Positions 10,944-26,100 of a stretch of DNA of 64,000 nt are shown here, piece by piece. Each line of letters begins with the position of its first letter. The stretch's first letter is position 1. A program made the translations under genes and the position numbers. This DNA comes from Coriaria nepalensis (Eukaryota > Streptophyta > Magnoliopsida > Cucurbitales > Coriariaceae). The DNA is taken from NCBI GenBank assembly GCA_027186245.1, contig CP114483.1, forward strand, positions 9,382,220 to 9,446,219. Reading direction: 5' to 3'. The notes beneath the pieces were generated by a model. That model had not been told where the DNA came from, did no database searches, and worked only from the letters and a program-made list of their open reading frames with translations.

Positions 10944-13900
10944 CAATAGATCAACAGCAATTATGCACGGACATCATATTTAAGTGCGAATTTCGTTCGA
11001 AGTGATTTAGAATGATTTAATGACTGCAAGAGACGTAATTATACGACTTTAAGGCTAGAAAAAAGCATAGTTTCCTTCAATAGATCATTTGCAGGTTCTG
11101 AATGAAAGTCGGGTTTTAAATACAAAAATATAATTGGTTCGACGTGGTTTCAAATAATTTAATGATATGAAAATACTGAATCATATGCTTTTCAAGGATA
11201 AAATAATGCACGGTTGTCTGCAATAGATTAACTGCAAGTTATGTAAGAAAATCATGTTTGAAGGGCGTAAATAGAATTCGTTCGAATTAATTTAGAATGA
11301 TTTAATCACTACAAGAGACTCAATGACATGATTTTAAGGTAAAACAAATGCGTTGTTGCCTTCAATAGATCAACAGCAAGTTATGCACGGACATCATGTT
11401 TAAAGCGCGAATTTCGTTCGAAGTGATTTAGAATGATTTAATGACTGAAAGAGACGCAACTATACGACTTTAAGGCTCAAAAAAATGCATAGTTTCCTTC
11501 AATAGAGCATTTGCAGGTTATGAATGAAAGTCGTGTTTTAAATGCAAAAATAGAATAAGTTCAACGTGCTTTCAAATAATTTAATGATATGAAAATACCG
11601 AATGATATGCTTTTCAAGGCTAAAATAATATATGGTTGTCTGCAATAGATTAATTGCAAGTTATGTAAGAAAATCATGTTTGAAGGGCGAAAATAGAATT
11701 CGTTCGAATTAATTTAGAATGATTTAATCACTACAAGGGACTTAATCACATGATTTTAAGGCTAAACAAATGCATTTTGGCTTCAATAGATTAATAGCAA
11801 GTTATGCACATACGTCATGTTTAAAGTGCGAATTTCGTTCGAAGTGATTCAGAATTATTTAATGACTAAAAGAGACGCAGTTATACGACTTTAAGGCTAA
11901 AAAAATGCATAGTTGCCTTCAATGGATCATTCCCAGGTTATGCATGAAAGTCGTGTTTTAAATGCAAAAATAGAATTGGTTCGACGTGCTTTCAAATAAT
12001 TTAATGATATGAAAAGACTAAATGATATGCATTTTAAGGCTAAAATAATGCATGGTTGTCTGCAATAGATTAATTGCAAGTAATGTAAGAAAATCATGTT
12101 TGAAGGGCGTTAATAAAATTCGTTCGAATTAATTTAGAATGATTTAATTACTACAAGAGACTCAATGACATGATTTTAAGGCTAAACAAATGCATTGTTG
12201 CCTTCAATAGATCAACAGCAATTATGCACGGACAGCATGTTTAAAGTGCGAATTTCTTTCGAAGTGATTTAGAATGATTTAATGACTGCAAGAGACGCAA
12301 TTATACGACTTTAAGGCTAGAAAAAAGCATAGTTTCCTTCAATAGATCATTTGCAGGTTCTGAATGAAAGTCGTGTTTTAAATACAAAAATATAATTGGT
12401 TCGACGTGGTTTCAAATAATTTAATGATATGAAAATACTGAATCATATGCTTTTCAAGGATAAAATAATGCACGGTTGTCTGCAATAGATTAACTGCAAG
12501 TTATGTAAGAAAATCATGTTTGAAGGGCGTAAATAGAATTCGTTCGAATTAATTTAGAATGATTTAATCACTACAAGAGACTCAATGACATGATTTTAAG
12601 GTAAAACAAATGCGTTGTTGCCTTCAATAGATCAACAGCAAGTTATGCACGGACATCATGTTTAAAGCGCGAATTTCGTTCGAAGTGATTTAGAATGATT
12701 TAATGACTGAAAGAGACACAACTATACGACTTTAAGGCTCAAAAAAATGCATAGTTTCCTTCAATAGAGCATTTGCAGGTTATGAATGAAAGTCGTGTTT
12801 TAAATGCAAAAATAGAATAAGTTCGACGTGCTTTCAAATAATTTAATGATATGAAAATACTGAATGATATGCTTCTCAAGAATAAAATAATATATGGTTG
12901 TCTGCAATAGATTAATTGCAAGTTATGTAAGAAAATCATGTTTGAAGGGCGTAAATAGAATTCGTTCGAATTAATTTAGAATGATTTAATCACTACAAGA
13001 GACTCAATCACATGATTTTAAGGCTAAACAAATGCATTTTGCCTTCAATAGATCAACAGCAAGTTATGCACGGACATCATGTTTAAAGTGCGAATTTCGT
13101 TCGAAGTGATTTAGAATTATTTAACGACTGAAAGAGATGCAGTTATACGACTTTAAGGCTAAAAAAATGCATAGTTGCCTTCAATGGATCATTTCCAGGT
13201 TATGCATGAAAGTCGTGTTTTAAATGCAAAAATAGAATAAGTTCGACGTGCTTTCAAATAATTTAATGATATGAAAATACTGAATGATATGCTTTTCCAG
13301 GCTAAAATAATATATGGTTGTCTGCAATAGATTAATTGCAAGTAATGTAAGAAAATCATGTTTGAAGGGCGTAAATAAAATTCGTTCGAATTAATTTAGA
13401 ATGATTTAATTACTACAAGAGACTCAATGACATGATTTTAAGGCTAAACAAATGCATTGTTGCCTTCAATAGATCAACAGCAATTATGCACGGACATCAT
13501 GTTTAAAGTGCGAATTTCGTTCGAAGTGATTTAGAATGATTTAATGACTGCAAGAGACGCAACTATACGACTTTAAGGCTAAAAAAAATGCATAGTTTCC
13601 TTCAATAGAGAATTTGCAGGTTATGAATGAAAGTCGTGTTTTAAATGCAAAAATAGAATAAGTTCGACGTGCTTTCAAGTAATTTAATGATATGAAAATA
13701 CCGAATGATATGCTTTTCAAGGCTAAAATAATATATGGTTGTCTGCAATAGATTAATTGCAAGTTATGTAAGAAAATCATGTTTGAAGGGCGTAAATAGA
13801 ATTCGTTCGAATTAATTTAGAATGATTTAATCACTACAAGGGACTCAATCACATGATTTAAGGCTAAACAAATGCATTTTGGCTTCAATAGATTAATAGC

Positions 13901-16900
13901 AAGTTATGCACATACGTCATGTTTAAAGTGCGAATTTCGTTCGAAGTGATTCAGAATTATTTAATGACTAAAAGAGACGCAGTTATACGACTTTAAGGCT
14001 AAAAAAATGCATAGTTGCCTTCAATGGATCATTTCCAGGTTATGCATGAAAGTCGTGTTTTAAATGCAAAAATAGAATTGGTTCGACGTGCTTTCAAATA
14101 ATTTAATGATATGAAAAGACTAAATGATATGCATTTTAAGGCTAAAATAATGCATGGTTGTCTGCAATAGATTAATTGCAAGTAATGTAAGAAAATCATG
14201 TTTGAAGGGCGTAAATAAAATTCGTTCGAATTAATTTAGAATGATTTAATTACTACAAGAGACTCAATGACATGATTTTAAGGCTAAACAAATGCATTGT
14301 TGCCTTCAATAGATCAACAGCAATTATGCACGGACAGCATGTTTAAAGTGCGAATTTCTTTCGAAGTGATTTAGAATGATTTAATGACTGCAAGAGACGT
14401 AATTATACGACTTTAAGGCTAGAAAAAAGCATAGTTTCCTTCAATAGATCATTTGCAGGTTCTGAATGAAAGTCGGGTTTTAAATACAAAAATATAATTG
14501 GTTCGACGTGGTTTCAAATAATTTAATGATATGAAAATACTGAATCATATGCTTTTCAAGGATAAAATAATGCACGGTTGTCTGCAATAGATTAACTGCA
14601 AGTTATGTAAGAAAATCATGTTTGAAGGGCGTAAATAGAATTCGTTCGAATTAATTTAGAATGATTTAATCACTACAAGAGACTCAATGACATGATTTTA
14701 AGGTAAAACAAATGCGTTGTTGCCTTCAATAGATCAACAGCAAGTTATGCACGGACATCATGTTTAAAGCGCGAATTTCGTTCGAAGTGATTTAGAATGA
14801 TTTAATGACTGAAAGAGACGCAACTATACGACTTTAAGGCTCAAAAAAATGCATAGTTTCCTTCAATAGAGCATTTGCAGGTTATGAATGAAAGTCGTGT
14901 TTTAAATGCAAAAATAGAATAAGTTCAACGTGCTTTCAAATAATTTAATGATATGAAAATACCGAATGATATGCTTTTCAAGGCTAAAATAATATATGGT
15001 TGTCTGCAATAGATTAATTGCAAGTTATGTAAGAAAATCATGTTTGAAGGGCGTAAATAGAATTCGTTCGAATTAATTTAGAATGATTTAATCACTACAA
15101 GGGACTTAATCACATGATTTTAAGGCTAAACAAATGCATTTTGGCTTCAATAGATTAATAGCAAGTTATGCACATACGTCATGTTTAAAGTGCGAATTTC
15201 GTTCGAAGTGATTCAGAATTATTTAATGACTAAAACAGACGCAGTTATACGACTTTAAGGCTAAAAAAATGCATAGTTGCCTTCAATGGATCATTTCCAG
15301 GTTATGCATGAAAGTCGTGTTTTAAATGCAAAAATAGAATTGGTTCGACGTGCTTTCAAATAATTTAATGATATGAAAAGACTAAATGATATGTATTTTA
15401 AGGCTAAAATAATGCATGGTTGTCTGCAATAGATTAATTGCAAGTAATGTAAGAAAATCATGTTTGAAGGGCGTTAATAAAATTCGTTCGAATTAATTTA
15501 GAATGATTTAATTACTACAAGAGACTCAATGACATGATTTTAAGGCTAAACAAATGCATTGTTGCCTTCAATAGATCAACAGCAATTATGCACGGACAGC
15601 ATGTTTAAAGTGCGAATTTCTTTCGAAGTGATTTAGAATGATTTAATGACTGCAAGAGACGCAATTATACGACTTTAAGGCTAGAAAAAAGCATAGTTTC
15701 CTTCAATAGATCATTTGCAGGTTCTGAATGAAAGTCGTGTTTTAAATACAAAAATATAATTGGTTCGACGTGGTTTCAAATAATTTAATGATATGAAAAT
15801 ACTGAATCATATGCTTTTCAAGGATAAAATAATGCACGGTTGTCTTCAATAGATTAACTGCAAGTTATGTAAGAAAATCATGTTTGAAGGGCGTAAATAG
15901 AATTCGTTCGAATTAATTTAGAATGATTTAATCACTACAAGAGACTCAATGACATGATTTTAAGGTAAAACAAATGCGTTGTTGCCTTCAATAGATCAAC
16001 AGCAAGTTATGCACGGACATCATGTTTAAAGCGCGAATTTCGTTCGAAGTGATTTAGAATGATTTAATGACTGAAAGAGACACAACTATACGACTTTAAG
16101 GCTCAAAAAAATGCATAGTTTCCTTCAATAGAGCATTTGCAGGTTATGAATGAAAGTCGTGTTTTAAATGCAAAAATAGAATAAGTTCGACGTGCTTTCA
16201 AATAATTTAATGATATGAAAATACTGAATGATATGCTTCTCAAGAATAAAATAATATATGGTTGTCTGCAATAGATTAATTGCAAGTTATGTAAGAAAAT
16301 CATGTTTGAAGGGCGTAAATAGAATTCGTTCGAATTAATTTAGAATGATTTAATCACTACAAGAGACTCAATCACATGATTTTAAGGCTAAACAAATGCA
16401 TTTTGCCTTCAATAGATCAACAGCAAGTTATGCACGGACATCATGTTTAAAGTGCGAATTTCGTTCGAAGTGATTTAGAATTATTTAACGACTGAAAGAG
16501 ATGCAGTTATACGACTTTAAGGCTAAAAAAATGCATAGTTGCCTTCAATGGATCATTTCCAGGTTATGCATGAAAGTCGTGTTTTAAATGCAAAAATAGA
16601 ATAAGTTCGACGTGCTTTCAAATAATTTAATGATATGAAAATACTGAATGATATGCTTTTCCAGGCTAAAATAATATATGGTTGTCTGCAATAGATTAAT
16701 TGCAAGTAATGTAAGAAAATCATGTTTGAAGGGCGTAAATAGAATTCGTTCGAATTAATTTAGAATGATTTAATTACTACAAGAGACTCAATGACATGAT
16801 TTTAAGGCTAAACAAATGCATTGTTGCCTTCAATAGATCAACAGCAATTATGCACGGACATCATGTTTAAAGTGCGAATTTCGTTCGAAGTGATTTAGAA

Positions 16901-18060
16901 TGATTTAATGACTGCAAGAGACGCAACTATACGACTTTAAGGCTAAAAAAAATGCATAGTTTCCTTCAATAGAGAATTTGCAGGTTATGAATGAAAGTCG
17001 TGTTTTAAATGCAAAAATAGAATAAGTTCGACGTGCTTTCAAGTAATTTAATGATATGAAAATACCGAATGATATGCTTTTCAAGGCTAAAATAATATAT
17101 GGTTGTCTGCAATAGATTAATTGCAAGTTATGTAAGAAAATCATGTTTGAAGGGCGTAAATAGAATTCGTTCGAATTAATTTAGAATGATTTAATCACTA
17201 CAAGGGACTCAATCACATGATTTTAAGGCTAAACAAATGCATTTTGGCTTCAATAGATTAATAGCAAGTTATGCACATACGTCATGTTTAAAGTGCGAAT
17301 TTCGTAAGAAGTGATTCAGAATTATTTAATGACTAAAAGAGACGCAGTTATACGACTTTAAGGCTAAAAAAATGCATAGTTGCCTTCAATGGATCATTTC
17401 CAGGTTATGCATGAAAGTCGTGTTTTAAATGCAAAAATAGAATTGGTTCGACGTGCTTTCAAATAATTTAATGATATGAAAAGACTAAATGATATGCATT
17501 TTAAGGCTAAAATAATGCATGGTTGTCTGCAATAGATTAATTGCAAGTAATGTAAGAAAATCATGTTTGAAGGGCGTAAATAAAATTCGTTCGAATTAAT
17601 TTAGAATGATTTAATTACTACAAGAGACTCAATGACATGATTTTAAGGCTAAACAAATGCATTGTTGCCTTCAATAGATCAACAGCAATTATGCACGGAC
17701 AGCATGTTTAAAGTGCGAATTTCTTTCGAAGTGATTTAGAATGATTTAATGACTGCAAGCGACGCAATTATACGACTTTAAGGCTAGAAAAAAGCATAGT
17801 TTCCTTCAATAGATCATTTGCAGGTTCTGAATGAAAGTCGTGTTTTAAATACAAAAATATAATTGGTTCGACGTGGTTTCAAATAATTTAATGATATGAA
17901 AATACTGAATCATATGCTTTTCAAGGATAAAATAATGCACGGTTGTCTGCAATAGATTAACTGCAAGTTATGTAAGAAAATCATGTTTGAAGGGCGTAAA
18001 TAGAATTCGTTCGAATTAATTTAGAATGATTTAATCACTACAAGAGACTCAATGACATGA
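10944..18060 (+). repeat. 8-unit higher-order repeat of 3364 bp, two copies and a partial third
   Basis: Copy 1 unit starts are 10944, 11363, 11784, 12205, 12625, 13046, 13467 and 13886. Copy 2 starts are 14307, 14727, 15148, 15569, 15989, 16410, 16831 and 17251. Every pair is 3363-3365 bp apart. Supporting private variants are GTCGGGTTTT in units 10944 and 14307, AGGTAAAACAAATGCG before units 11363, 12625, 14727 and 15989, TTAACGACTG with GAGATGCAG in units 13046 and 16410, and GCATTTTGGCTTC before units 11784, 13886, 15148 and 17251. The unit at 17672 begins a third copy that stops near 18060. The 3-unit spacing of the AGGTAAAAC marker (1262 bp) shows that the 8-mer itself arose from an older trimer. 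Homology extends leftward into about 10.35 kb. Confidence 0.88.
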
Positions 18061-21000
18061 TCTTAAGGCTAAACAAATGCATTGTTGCCTTCAATAGATC
18101 AATAGCAAGTTATGCCCGGACATCATGTTTAAAGTGCGAATTTCGTTGGAAGTGATTTAGAATGATTTAATGACTGAAAGAGACGCAATTATACGAGTTT
18201 CAGGCTAAAAAAATGCATAGTTTCCTTCAATAGAGCATTTGCAGGTTCTGAATGAAAGTCGTGTTTTAAATGCAAAAATAGAATAAGTTCAACGTGCTTT
18301 CAAATAATTTAATGATATGAAAATACTGAATGATATACTTTTTCAGGCTAAAATAATGCATGGTTGTCTGCAATAGATTAATTGCAAGTAATGTAAGAAA
18401 ATCATGTTTGAAGGGCGTTAATAAAAGTCGTTCGAATTAATTGTGAATGATTTAATCACTACAAGAGACTCAATGACATGATTTTAAGGCTAAACAAATG
18501 CATCTTTGCCTTCAATACATCAACAGCAAGCTATGCACGGACGTCATGTTTAAAGTGCGAATTTCATTCGAAGTGATTTAGAATGATTTAATGACTGAAA
18601 GAGACGCAATTATACGACTTTCAGGCTAAAAAAATGCATAGTTTCCTTCAATAGATCATTTGCAGGTTATGAATGAAAGTCGTGTTTTAAATGCAAAAAT
18701 AGAATTGGTTCGACGTGCTTTCAAATAATTTAATGATATAAAAATACTGAATGAAATGCTTTTTAAGGCTAAAAGAATGCATGGTCGTCTGCAATAGATT
18801 AATTGCAAGTTATGTTAGAAAATCATGTTTGAAGAGCGTAAATAGAATTCGTTCGAATTAATTTAGAATGATTTAATCACTACAAGAGACTCAATGACAT
18901 GATTTTAAGGCTAAACAAATGCATTGTTTCCTTCAATAGATCAATAGCAAGTTATGCACGGACATCATGTTTAAAGTGTGAATTTCGTTCGAAGTGATTT
19001 AGAATGATTTAATGACTGAATGTGACGCAATTATACGACTTTAAGGCTAAAAAAATGCATAGTTTCCTTCAATAGATCAGTTGCAGGTTATGAATTAAAG
19101 TCGTGTTTTAAATGCAAAAATAGAATAAGTTCAACGTGCTTTCAAATAATTTAATGATATGAAAATACTGAATGATATGCTTTTCAAGGCTAAAATAATA
19201 TATGGTTGTCTGCAATAGATTAATTGCACGTTATGTAAGAAAATCATGTTTGAAGGGCGTAAATAGAATTCGTTCGAATTAATTTAGAATGAGTTAATCA
19301 CTACAAGAGACTCAATGACATGATTTTAGGGCTAAACAAATGCATTTTTGCCTTCAATAGATCAACAGCAAGTTATGCACAAACGTCATGTTTAAAGTGT
19401 GAATTTCGTTCGAAGTGATTTAGAATTATTTAATGACTGAAAGAGACGCAATTATACGACTTTAAGGCTTAAAAAATGCATAGTTGCCTTCAATGGATCA
19501 TTTCCAGGTTATGCATGAAAGTTGTGTTTTAAACGCAAAAATAGAATTGGTTCGACGTGCTTTCAAATAATTTAATGATATGAAAAGACTAAATGATATG
19601 CTTTTTAAGGCTCAAATAATGCATGATTTTCTGCAATAGATTAATTGCAAGTTATGTTAGAAAATCATGTTTGAAGAGCGTAAATAGAATTCGTTCGAAT
19701 TAATTTAGAATGATTTAATCACTACAAGAGACTCAATGACATGATTTTAAGGCTAAACAAATGCATTGTTGCCAACAATAGATCAACAGCAAGTTATGCA
19801 CGGACATCATGTTTAAAGTGCGAATTTCGTTCGAAGTGATTTAGAATGATTTAATGACTGAAAAAGACGCAACTATACGACTTTAAGGCTCAAAAAAATG
19901 CATAGTTTCCTTCAATAGAGCATTTGCAGGTTATGAATGAAAGTCGTGTTTTAAATGCAAAAATAGAATAAGTTCGACGTGCTTTCAAATAATTTAATGA
20001 TATGAAAATACTGAATGATATGCTTTTCACGGCTAAAATAATATATGGTTGTCTGCAATAGATTAATTGCAAGTTAGGTTAGAAAATCATGTTTGAAGAG
20101 CGTAAATAGAATTCGTTCGAATTAATTTAGAATGATTTAATCACTACAAGAGATTCAATGACATGATTTTAAGGCTAAACAAATGCATTGTTGCCATCAA
20201 TAGATCAACATCAAGTTATGCACGGACATCATGTTTAAAGTGCGAATTTCGTTCGAAGTGATTTAGAATGATTTAATGACTGAAAGAGACGCAATTATAC
20301 GACTTTCAGGCTAAAAAAATGCATAGTTTCCTTCAATAGATCATTTGCAGGTTATGAATGAAAGTCGTGTTTTAAATGCAAAAATAGAATTGGTTCGACG
20401 TGCTTTCAAATAATTTAATGATATGAAAATGCTGAATGAAATTCTTTTTAAGGCTAAAATAATGCATGGTCGTCTGCAATAGATTAATTGCAAGTTATGT
20501 TAGAAAATCATGTTTGAAGAGCGTAAATAGAATTCGTTCGAATTAATTTAGAATGATTTAATCACTACAAGAGACTCAATGACATGATCTTAAGGCTAAA
20601 CAAATGCATTGTTGCCTTCAATAGATCAACAGCAAGTTATGCCCGGACATCATGTTTAAAGTGCGAATTTCGTTGGAAGTGATTTAGAATGATTTAATGA
20701 CTGAAAGAGACGCAATTATACGAGTTTCAGGCTAAAAAAATGCATAGTTTCCTTCAATAGAGCATTTGCACGTTCTGAATGAAAGTCGTGTTTTAAATGC
20801 AAAAATAGAATAAGTTCAACGTGCTTTCAAATAATTTAATGATATGAAAATACTGAATGATATACTTTTTCAGGCTAAAATAATGCATGGTTGTCTGCAA
20901 TAGATTAATTGCAAGTAATGTAAGAAAATCATGTTTGAAGGGCGTTAATAAAAGTCGTTCGAATTAATTTTGAATGATTTAATCACTACAAGAGACTCAA

Positions 21001-23112
21001 TGACATGATTTTAAGGCTAAACAAATGCATCTTTGCCTTCAATACATCAACAGCAAGCTATGCACGGACGTCATGTTTAAAGTGCGAATTTCATTCGAAG
21101 TGATTTAGAATGATTTAATGACTGAAAGAGACGCAATTATACGACTTTCAGGCTAAAAAAATGCATAGTTTCCTTCAATAGATCATTTGCAGGTTATGAA
21201 TGAAAGTCGTGTTTTAAATGCAAAAATAGAATTGGTTCGACGTGCTTTCAAATAATTTAATGATATAAAAATACTGAATGAAATGCTTTTTAAGGCTAAA
21301 AGAATGCATGGTCGTCTGCAATAGATTAATTGCAAGTTATGTTAGAAAATCATGTTTGAAGAGCGTAAATAGAATTCGTTCGAATTAATTTAGAATGATT
21401 TAATCACTACAAGAGACTCAATGACATGATTTTAAGGCTAAACAAATGCATTGTTTCCTTCAATAGATCAATAGCAAGTTATGCACGGACATCATGTTTA
21501 AAGTGTGAATTTCGTTCGAAGTGATTTAGAATGATTTAATGACTGAATGTGACGCAATTATACGACTTTGAGGCTAAAAAAATGCATAGTTTCCTTCAAT
21601 AGATCAGTTGCAGGTTATGAATAAAAGTCGTGTTTTAAATGCAAAAATAGAATAAGTTCAACGTGCTTTCAAATAATTTAATGATATGAAAATACTGAAT
21701 GATATGCTTTTCAAGGCTAAAATAATATATGGTTGTCTGCAATAGATTAATTGCACGTTATGTAAGAAAATCATGTTTGAAGGGCGTAAATAGAATTCGT
21801 TCGAATTAATTTAGAATGAGTTAATCACTACAAGAGACTCAATGACATGATTTTAGGGTTAGACAAATGCATTTTTGCCTTCAATAGATCAACAGCAAGT
21901 TATGCACAAACGTCATGTTTAAAGTGCGAATTTCGTTCGAAGTGATTTAGAATTATTTAATGACTGAAAGAGACGCAATTATACGACTTTAAGGCTTAAA
22001 AAATGCATAGTTGCCTTCAATGGATCATTTCCAGGTTATGCATGAAAGTCGTGTTTTAAACGCAAAAATAGAATTGGTTGGACGTGCTTTCAAATAATTT
22101 AATGATATGAAAAGACTAAATGATATGCTTTTTAAGGCTCAAATAATGCAGGATTTTCTGCAATAGATTAATTGCAAGTTATGTTAGAAAATCATGTTTG
22201 AAGAGCGTAAATAGAATTCGTTCGAATTAATTTAGAATGATTTAATCACTACAAGAGACTCAATGACATGATTTTAAGGCTAAACAAATGCATTGTTGCC
22301 AACAATAGATCAACAGCAAGTTATGCACGGACATCATGTTTAAAGTGCGAATTTCGTTCGAAGTGATTTAGAATGATTTAATGACTGAAAAAGACGCAAC
22401 TATACGACTTTAAGGCTCAAAAAAATGCATAGTTTCCTTCAATAGAGCATTTGCAGGTTATGAATGAAAGTCGTGTTTTAAATGCAAAAATAGAATAAGT
22501 TCGACGTGCTTTCAAATAATTTAATGATATGAAAATACTGAATGATATGCTTTTCACGGCTAAAATAATATATGGTTGTCTGCAATAGATTAATTGCAAG
22601 TTATGTTAGAAAATCATGTTTGAAGAGCGTAAATAGAATTCGTTCGAATTAATTTAGAATGATTTAATCACTACAAGAGATTCAATGACATGATTTTAAG
22701 GCTAAACAAATGCATTGTTGCCATCAATAGATCAACATCAAGTTATGCACGGACATCATGTTTAAAGTGCGAATTTCGTTCGAAGTGATTTAGAATGATT
22801 TAATGACTGAAAGAGACGCAATTATACGACTTTCAGGCTAAAAAAATGCATAGTTTCCTTCAATAGATCATTTGCCGGTTATGAATGAAAGTCGTGTTTT
22901 AAATGCAAAAATAGAATTGGTTCGACGTGCTTTCAAATAATTTAATGATATGAAAATGCTGAATGAAATTCTTTTTAAGGCTAAAATAATGCATGGTCGT
23001 CTGCAATAGATTAATTGCAAGTTATGTTAGAAAATCATGTTTGAAGAGCGTAAATAGAATTCGTTCGAATTAATTTAGAATGATTTAATCACTACAAGAG
23101 ACTCAATGACAT
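18061..23112 (+). repeat. 6-unit higher-order repeat of 2527 bp, two copies
   Basis: Unit starts are 18092, 18513, 18934, 19355, 19776, 20198, then 20619, 21040, 21461, 21882, 22303, 22725, with pairs 2527 bp apart. The copies open with the private GATCTTAAGGC (18059 and 20587) and ATGCCCGG. Other shared markers are ATGCATCTTTGCC before the second unit, ATGCATTGTTTCC before the third, ATGCACAAACG in the fourth, GCCAACAATAG opening the fifth, and CAACATCAAG in the sixth. A few differences have built up (GGCTAAAC versus GGTTAGAC near 21857, GTTAGG versus GTTATG at 20076). From here on the GTTAG/GAGCGT form of subunit C dominates. Confidence 0.88.
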
Positions 23113-26100
23113 GATTTTAAGGCTAAACAAATGCATTGTTGCCTTCAATAGATCAATAGCAAGTTATGCACGGACATCATGTTTAAAGTGCGAATTTCGT
23201 TCGAAGTGATTTAGAATGATTTACTGACTGAAAGAGACGCAATTATACGACTTTCAGGCTAAAAAAATGCATAGTTTCCTTCAATAGATCATTTGCAGGT
23301 TATGAATGAAATTCGTGTTTTAAATGCAAAAATAGAATTGGTTCGACGTGCTTTCAAATAATTTAATGATATGAAAATACTGAATGAAATGCTTTTTAAG
23401 GCTAAAAGAATGCATGGTCGTCTGCAATAGATTAATTGCAAGTTATGTTAGAAAATCATGTTTGAAGAGCGTAAATAGAATTCGTTCGAATTAATTTAGA
23501 ATGATTTAATCACTACAAGAGACTCAATGACATGATTTTCAGGCTAAACAAATGCATTGTTGCCATCAATAGATCAACATCAAGTTATGCACGGACATCA
23601 TGTTTAAAGTGCGAATTTCGTTCGAAGTGATTTAGAATGATTTAATGACTGAAGGAGACGCAATTATACGACTTTCAAGTTAAAAAAATGCATAGTTTCC
23701 TTCAATAGATCATTTGCAGGTAATGAATGAAAGTCGTGTTTTAAATGCAAAAATAGAATTGGTTCGACGTGCTTCTAAATAATTTAATGGTATGAAAATA
23801 CTGAATGAAATGCTTTTTAAGGCTAAAATAATGCATGGTCGTCTGCAATAGATTAATTGCAAGTTATGTTAGAAAATCATGTTTGAAGAGCGTAAATAGA
23901 ATTCGTTCGAATAAATTTAGAATGATTTAATCACTACAAGAGACTCAATGACATGATTTTAAGGCTAAACAAATGCATTGTTGCCATCAATAGACCAACA
24001 TCAAGTTATGCACGGACATCATGTTTAAAGTGCGAATTTCGTTCGAAGTGATTTAGAATGATTTAATGACTGAAAGAGACGCAATTATACGACTTTCAGG
24101 CTAAAAAAATGCATAGTTTCCTTCAATAGAGCATTTGCAGGTTATGAATGAAAGTCGTGTTTTAAACGCAAAAATAGAATTGGTTCGACGTGCTTTCAAA
24201 TAATTTAATGATATGAAAATACTGAATGAAATGCTTTTTAAGGCTAAAATAATGCATGGTCGTCTGCAATAGATTAATTGCAAGTTATGTTAGAAAATCA
24301 TGTTTGAAGAGCGTAAATAGAATTCGTTCGAATTAATTTAGAATGATTTAATCACTACAAGAGACTCAATGACATGATTTTAAGGCTAAACAAATGCATT
24401 GTTGCCATCAATAGATCAACATCAAGTTATGCACGGACATCATGTTTAAAGTGCGAATTTCGTTCGAAGTGATTTAGAATGATTTAATGACTGAATGTGA
24501 CGCAATTATACGACTTTAAGGCTCAAAAAAATGCATAGTTTCCTTCAATAGATCATTTGCAGGTTATGAATGAAAGTCGTGTTTTAAATGCAAAAATAGA
24601 ATTGGTTCGACGTGCTTTCAAATAATTTAATGATATGAAAATACTGAATGAAATGCTTTTTATGGCTAAAAGAATGCATGGTCGTCTGCAATAGATTAAT
24701 TGCAAGTTATGTTAGAAAATCATGTTTGAAGAGCGTAAATAGAATTCGTTCGAATTAATTTAGAATGATTTAATCACTACAAGAGACTCAATGACATGAT
24801 TTTAAGGCTAAACAAATGCATTGTTGCCATCAATAGATCAACATCAAGTTATGCACGGACATCATGTTTAAAGTGCGAATTTCGTTCGAAGTGATTTAGA
24901 ATGATTTAATGACTGAATGTGACGCAATTATACGACTTTAAGGCTCAAAAAAATGCATAGTTTCCTTCAATAGATCATTTGCAGGTTATGAATAAAAGTC
25001 GTGTTTTAAATGCAAAAATAGAATAAGTTCAATGTGCTTTCAAATAATTTAATGCTATGAAAATACTGAATGATATGCTTTTCAAGGCTAAAATAATATA
25101 TGGTTGTCTGCAATAGATTAATTGCAAGTTATGTTAGAAAATCATGTTTGAAGAGCGTAAATAGAATTCGTTCGAATTAATTTAGAATGATTTAATCACT
25201 ACAAGAGACTCAATGACATGATTTTCAGGCTAAACAAATGCATTGTTGCCATCAATAGATCAACATCAAGTTATGCACGGACATCATGTTTAAAGTGCGA
25301 ATTTCGTTCGAAGTGATTTAGAATGATTTAATGACTGAAGGAGACGCAATTATACGACTTTCAAGTTAAAAAAATGCATAGTTTCCTTCAATAGATCATT
25401 TGCAGGTAATGAATGAAAGTCGTGTTTTAAATGCAAAAATAGAATTGGTTCGACGTGCTTCTAAATAATTTAATGGTATGAAAATACTGAATGAAATGCT
25501 TTTTAAGGCTAAAATAATGCATGGTCGTCTGCAATAGATTAATTGCAAGTTATGTTAGAAAATCATGTTTGAAGAGCGTAAATAGAATTCGTTCGAATAA
25601 ATTTAGAATGATTTAATCACTACAAGAGACTCAATGACATGATTTTAAGGCTAAACAAATGCATTGTTGCCATCAATAGACCAACATCAAGTTATGCACG
25701 GACATCATGTTTAAAGTGCGAATTTCGTTCGAAGTGATTTAGAATGATTTAATGACTGAAAGAGACGCAATTATACGACTTTCAGGCTAAAAAAATGCAT
25801 AGTTTCCTTCAATAGAGCATTTGCAGGTTATGAATGAAAGTCGTGTTTTAAACGCAAAAATAGAATTGGTTCGACGTGCTTTCAAATAATTTAATGATAT
25901 GAAAATACTGAATGAAATGCTTTTTAAGGCTAAAATAATGCATGGTCGTCTGCAATAGATTAATTGCAAGTTATGTTAGAAAATCATGTTTGAAGAGCGT
26001 AAATAGAATTCGTTCGAATTAATTTAGAATGATTTAATCACTACAAGAGACTCAATGACATGATTTTAAGGCTAAACAAATGCATTGTTGCCATCAATAG

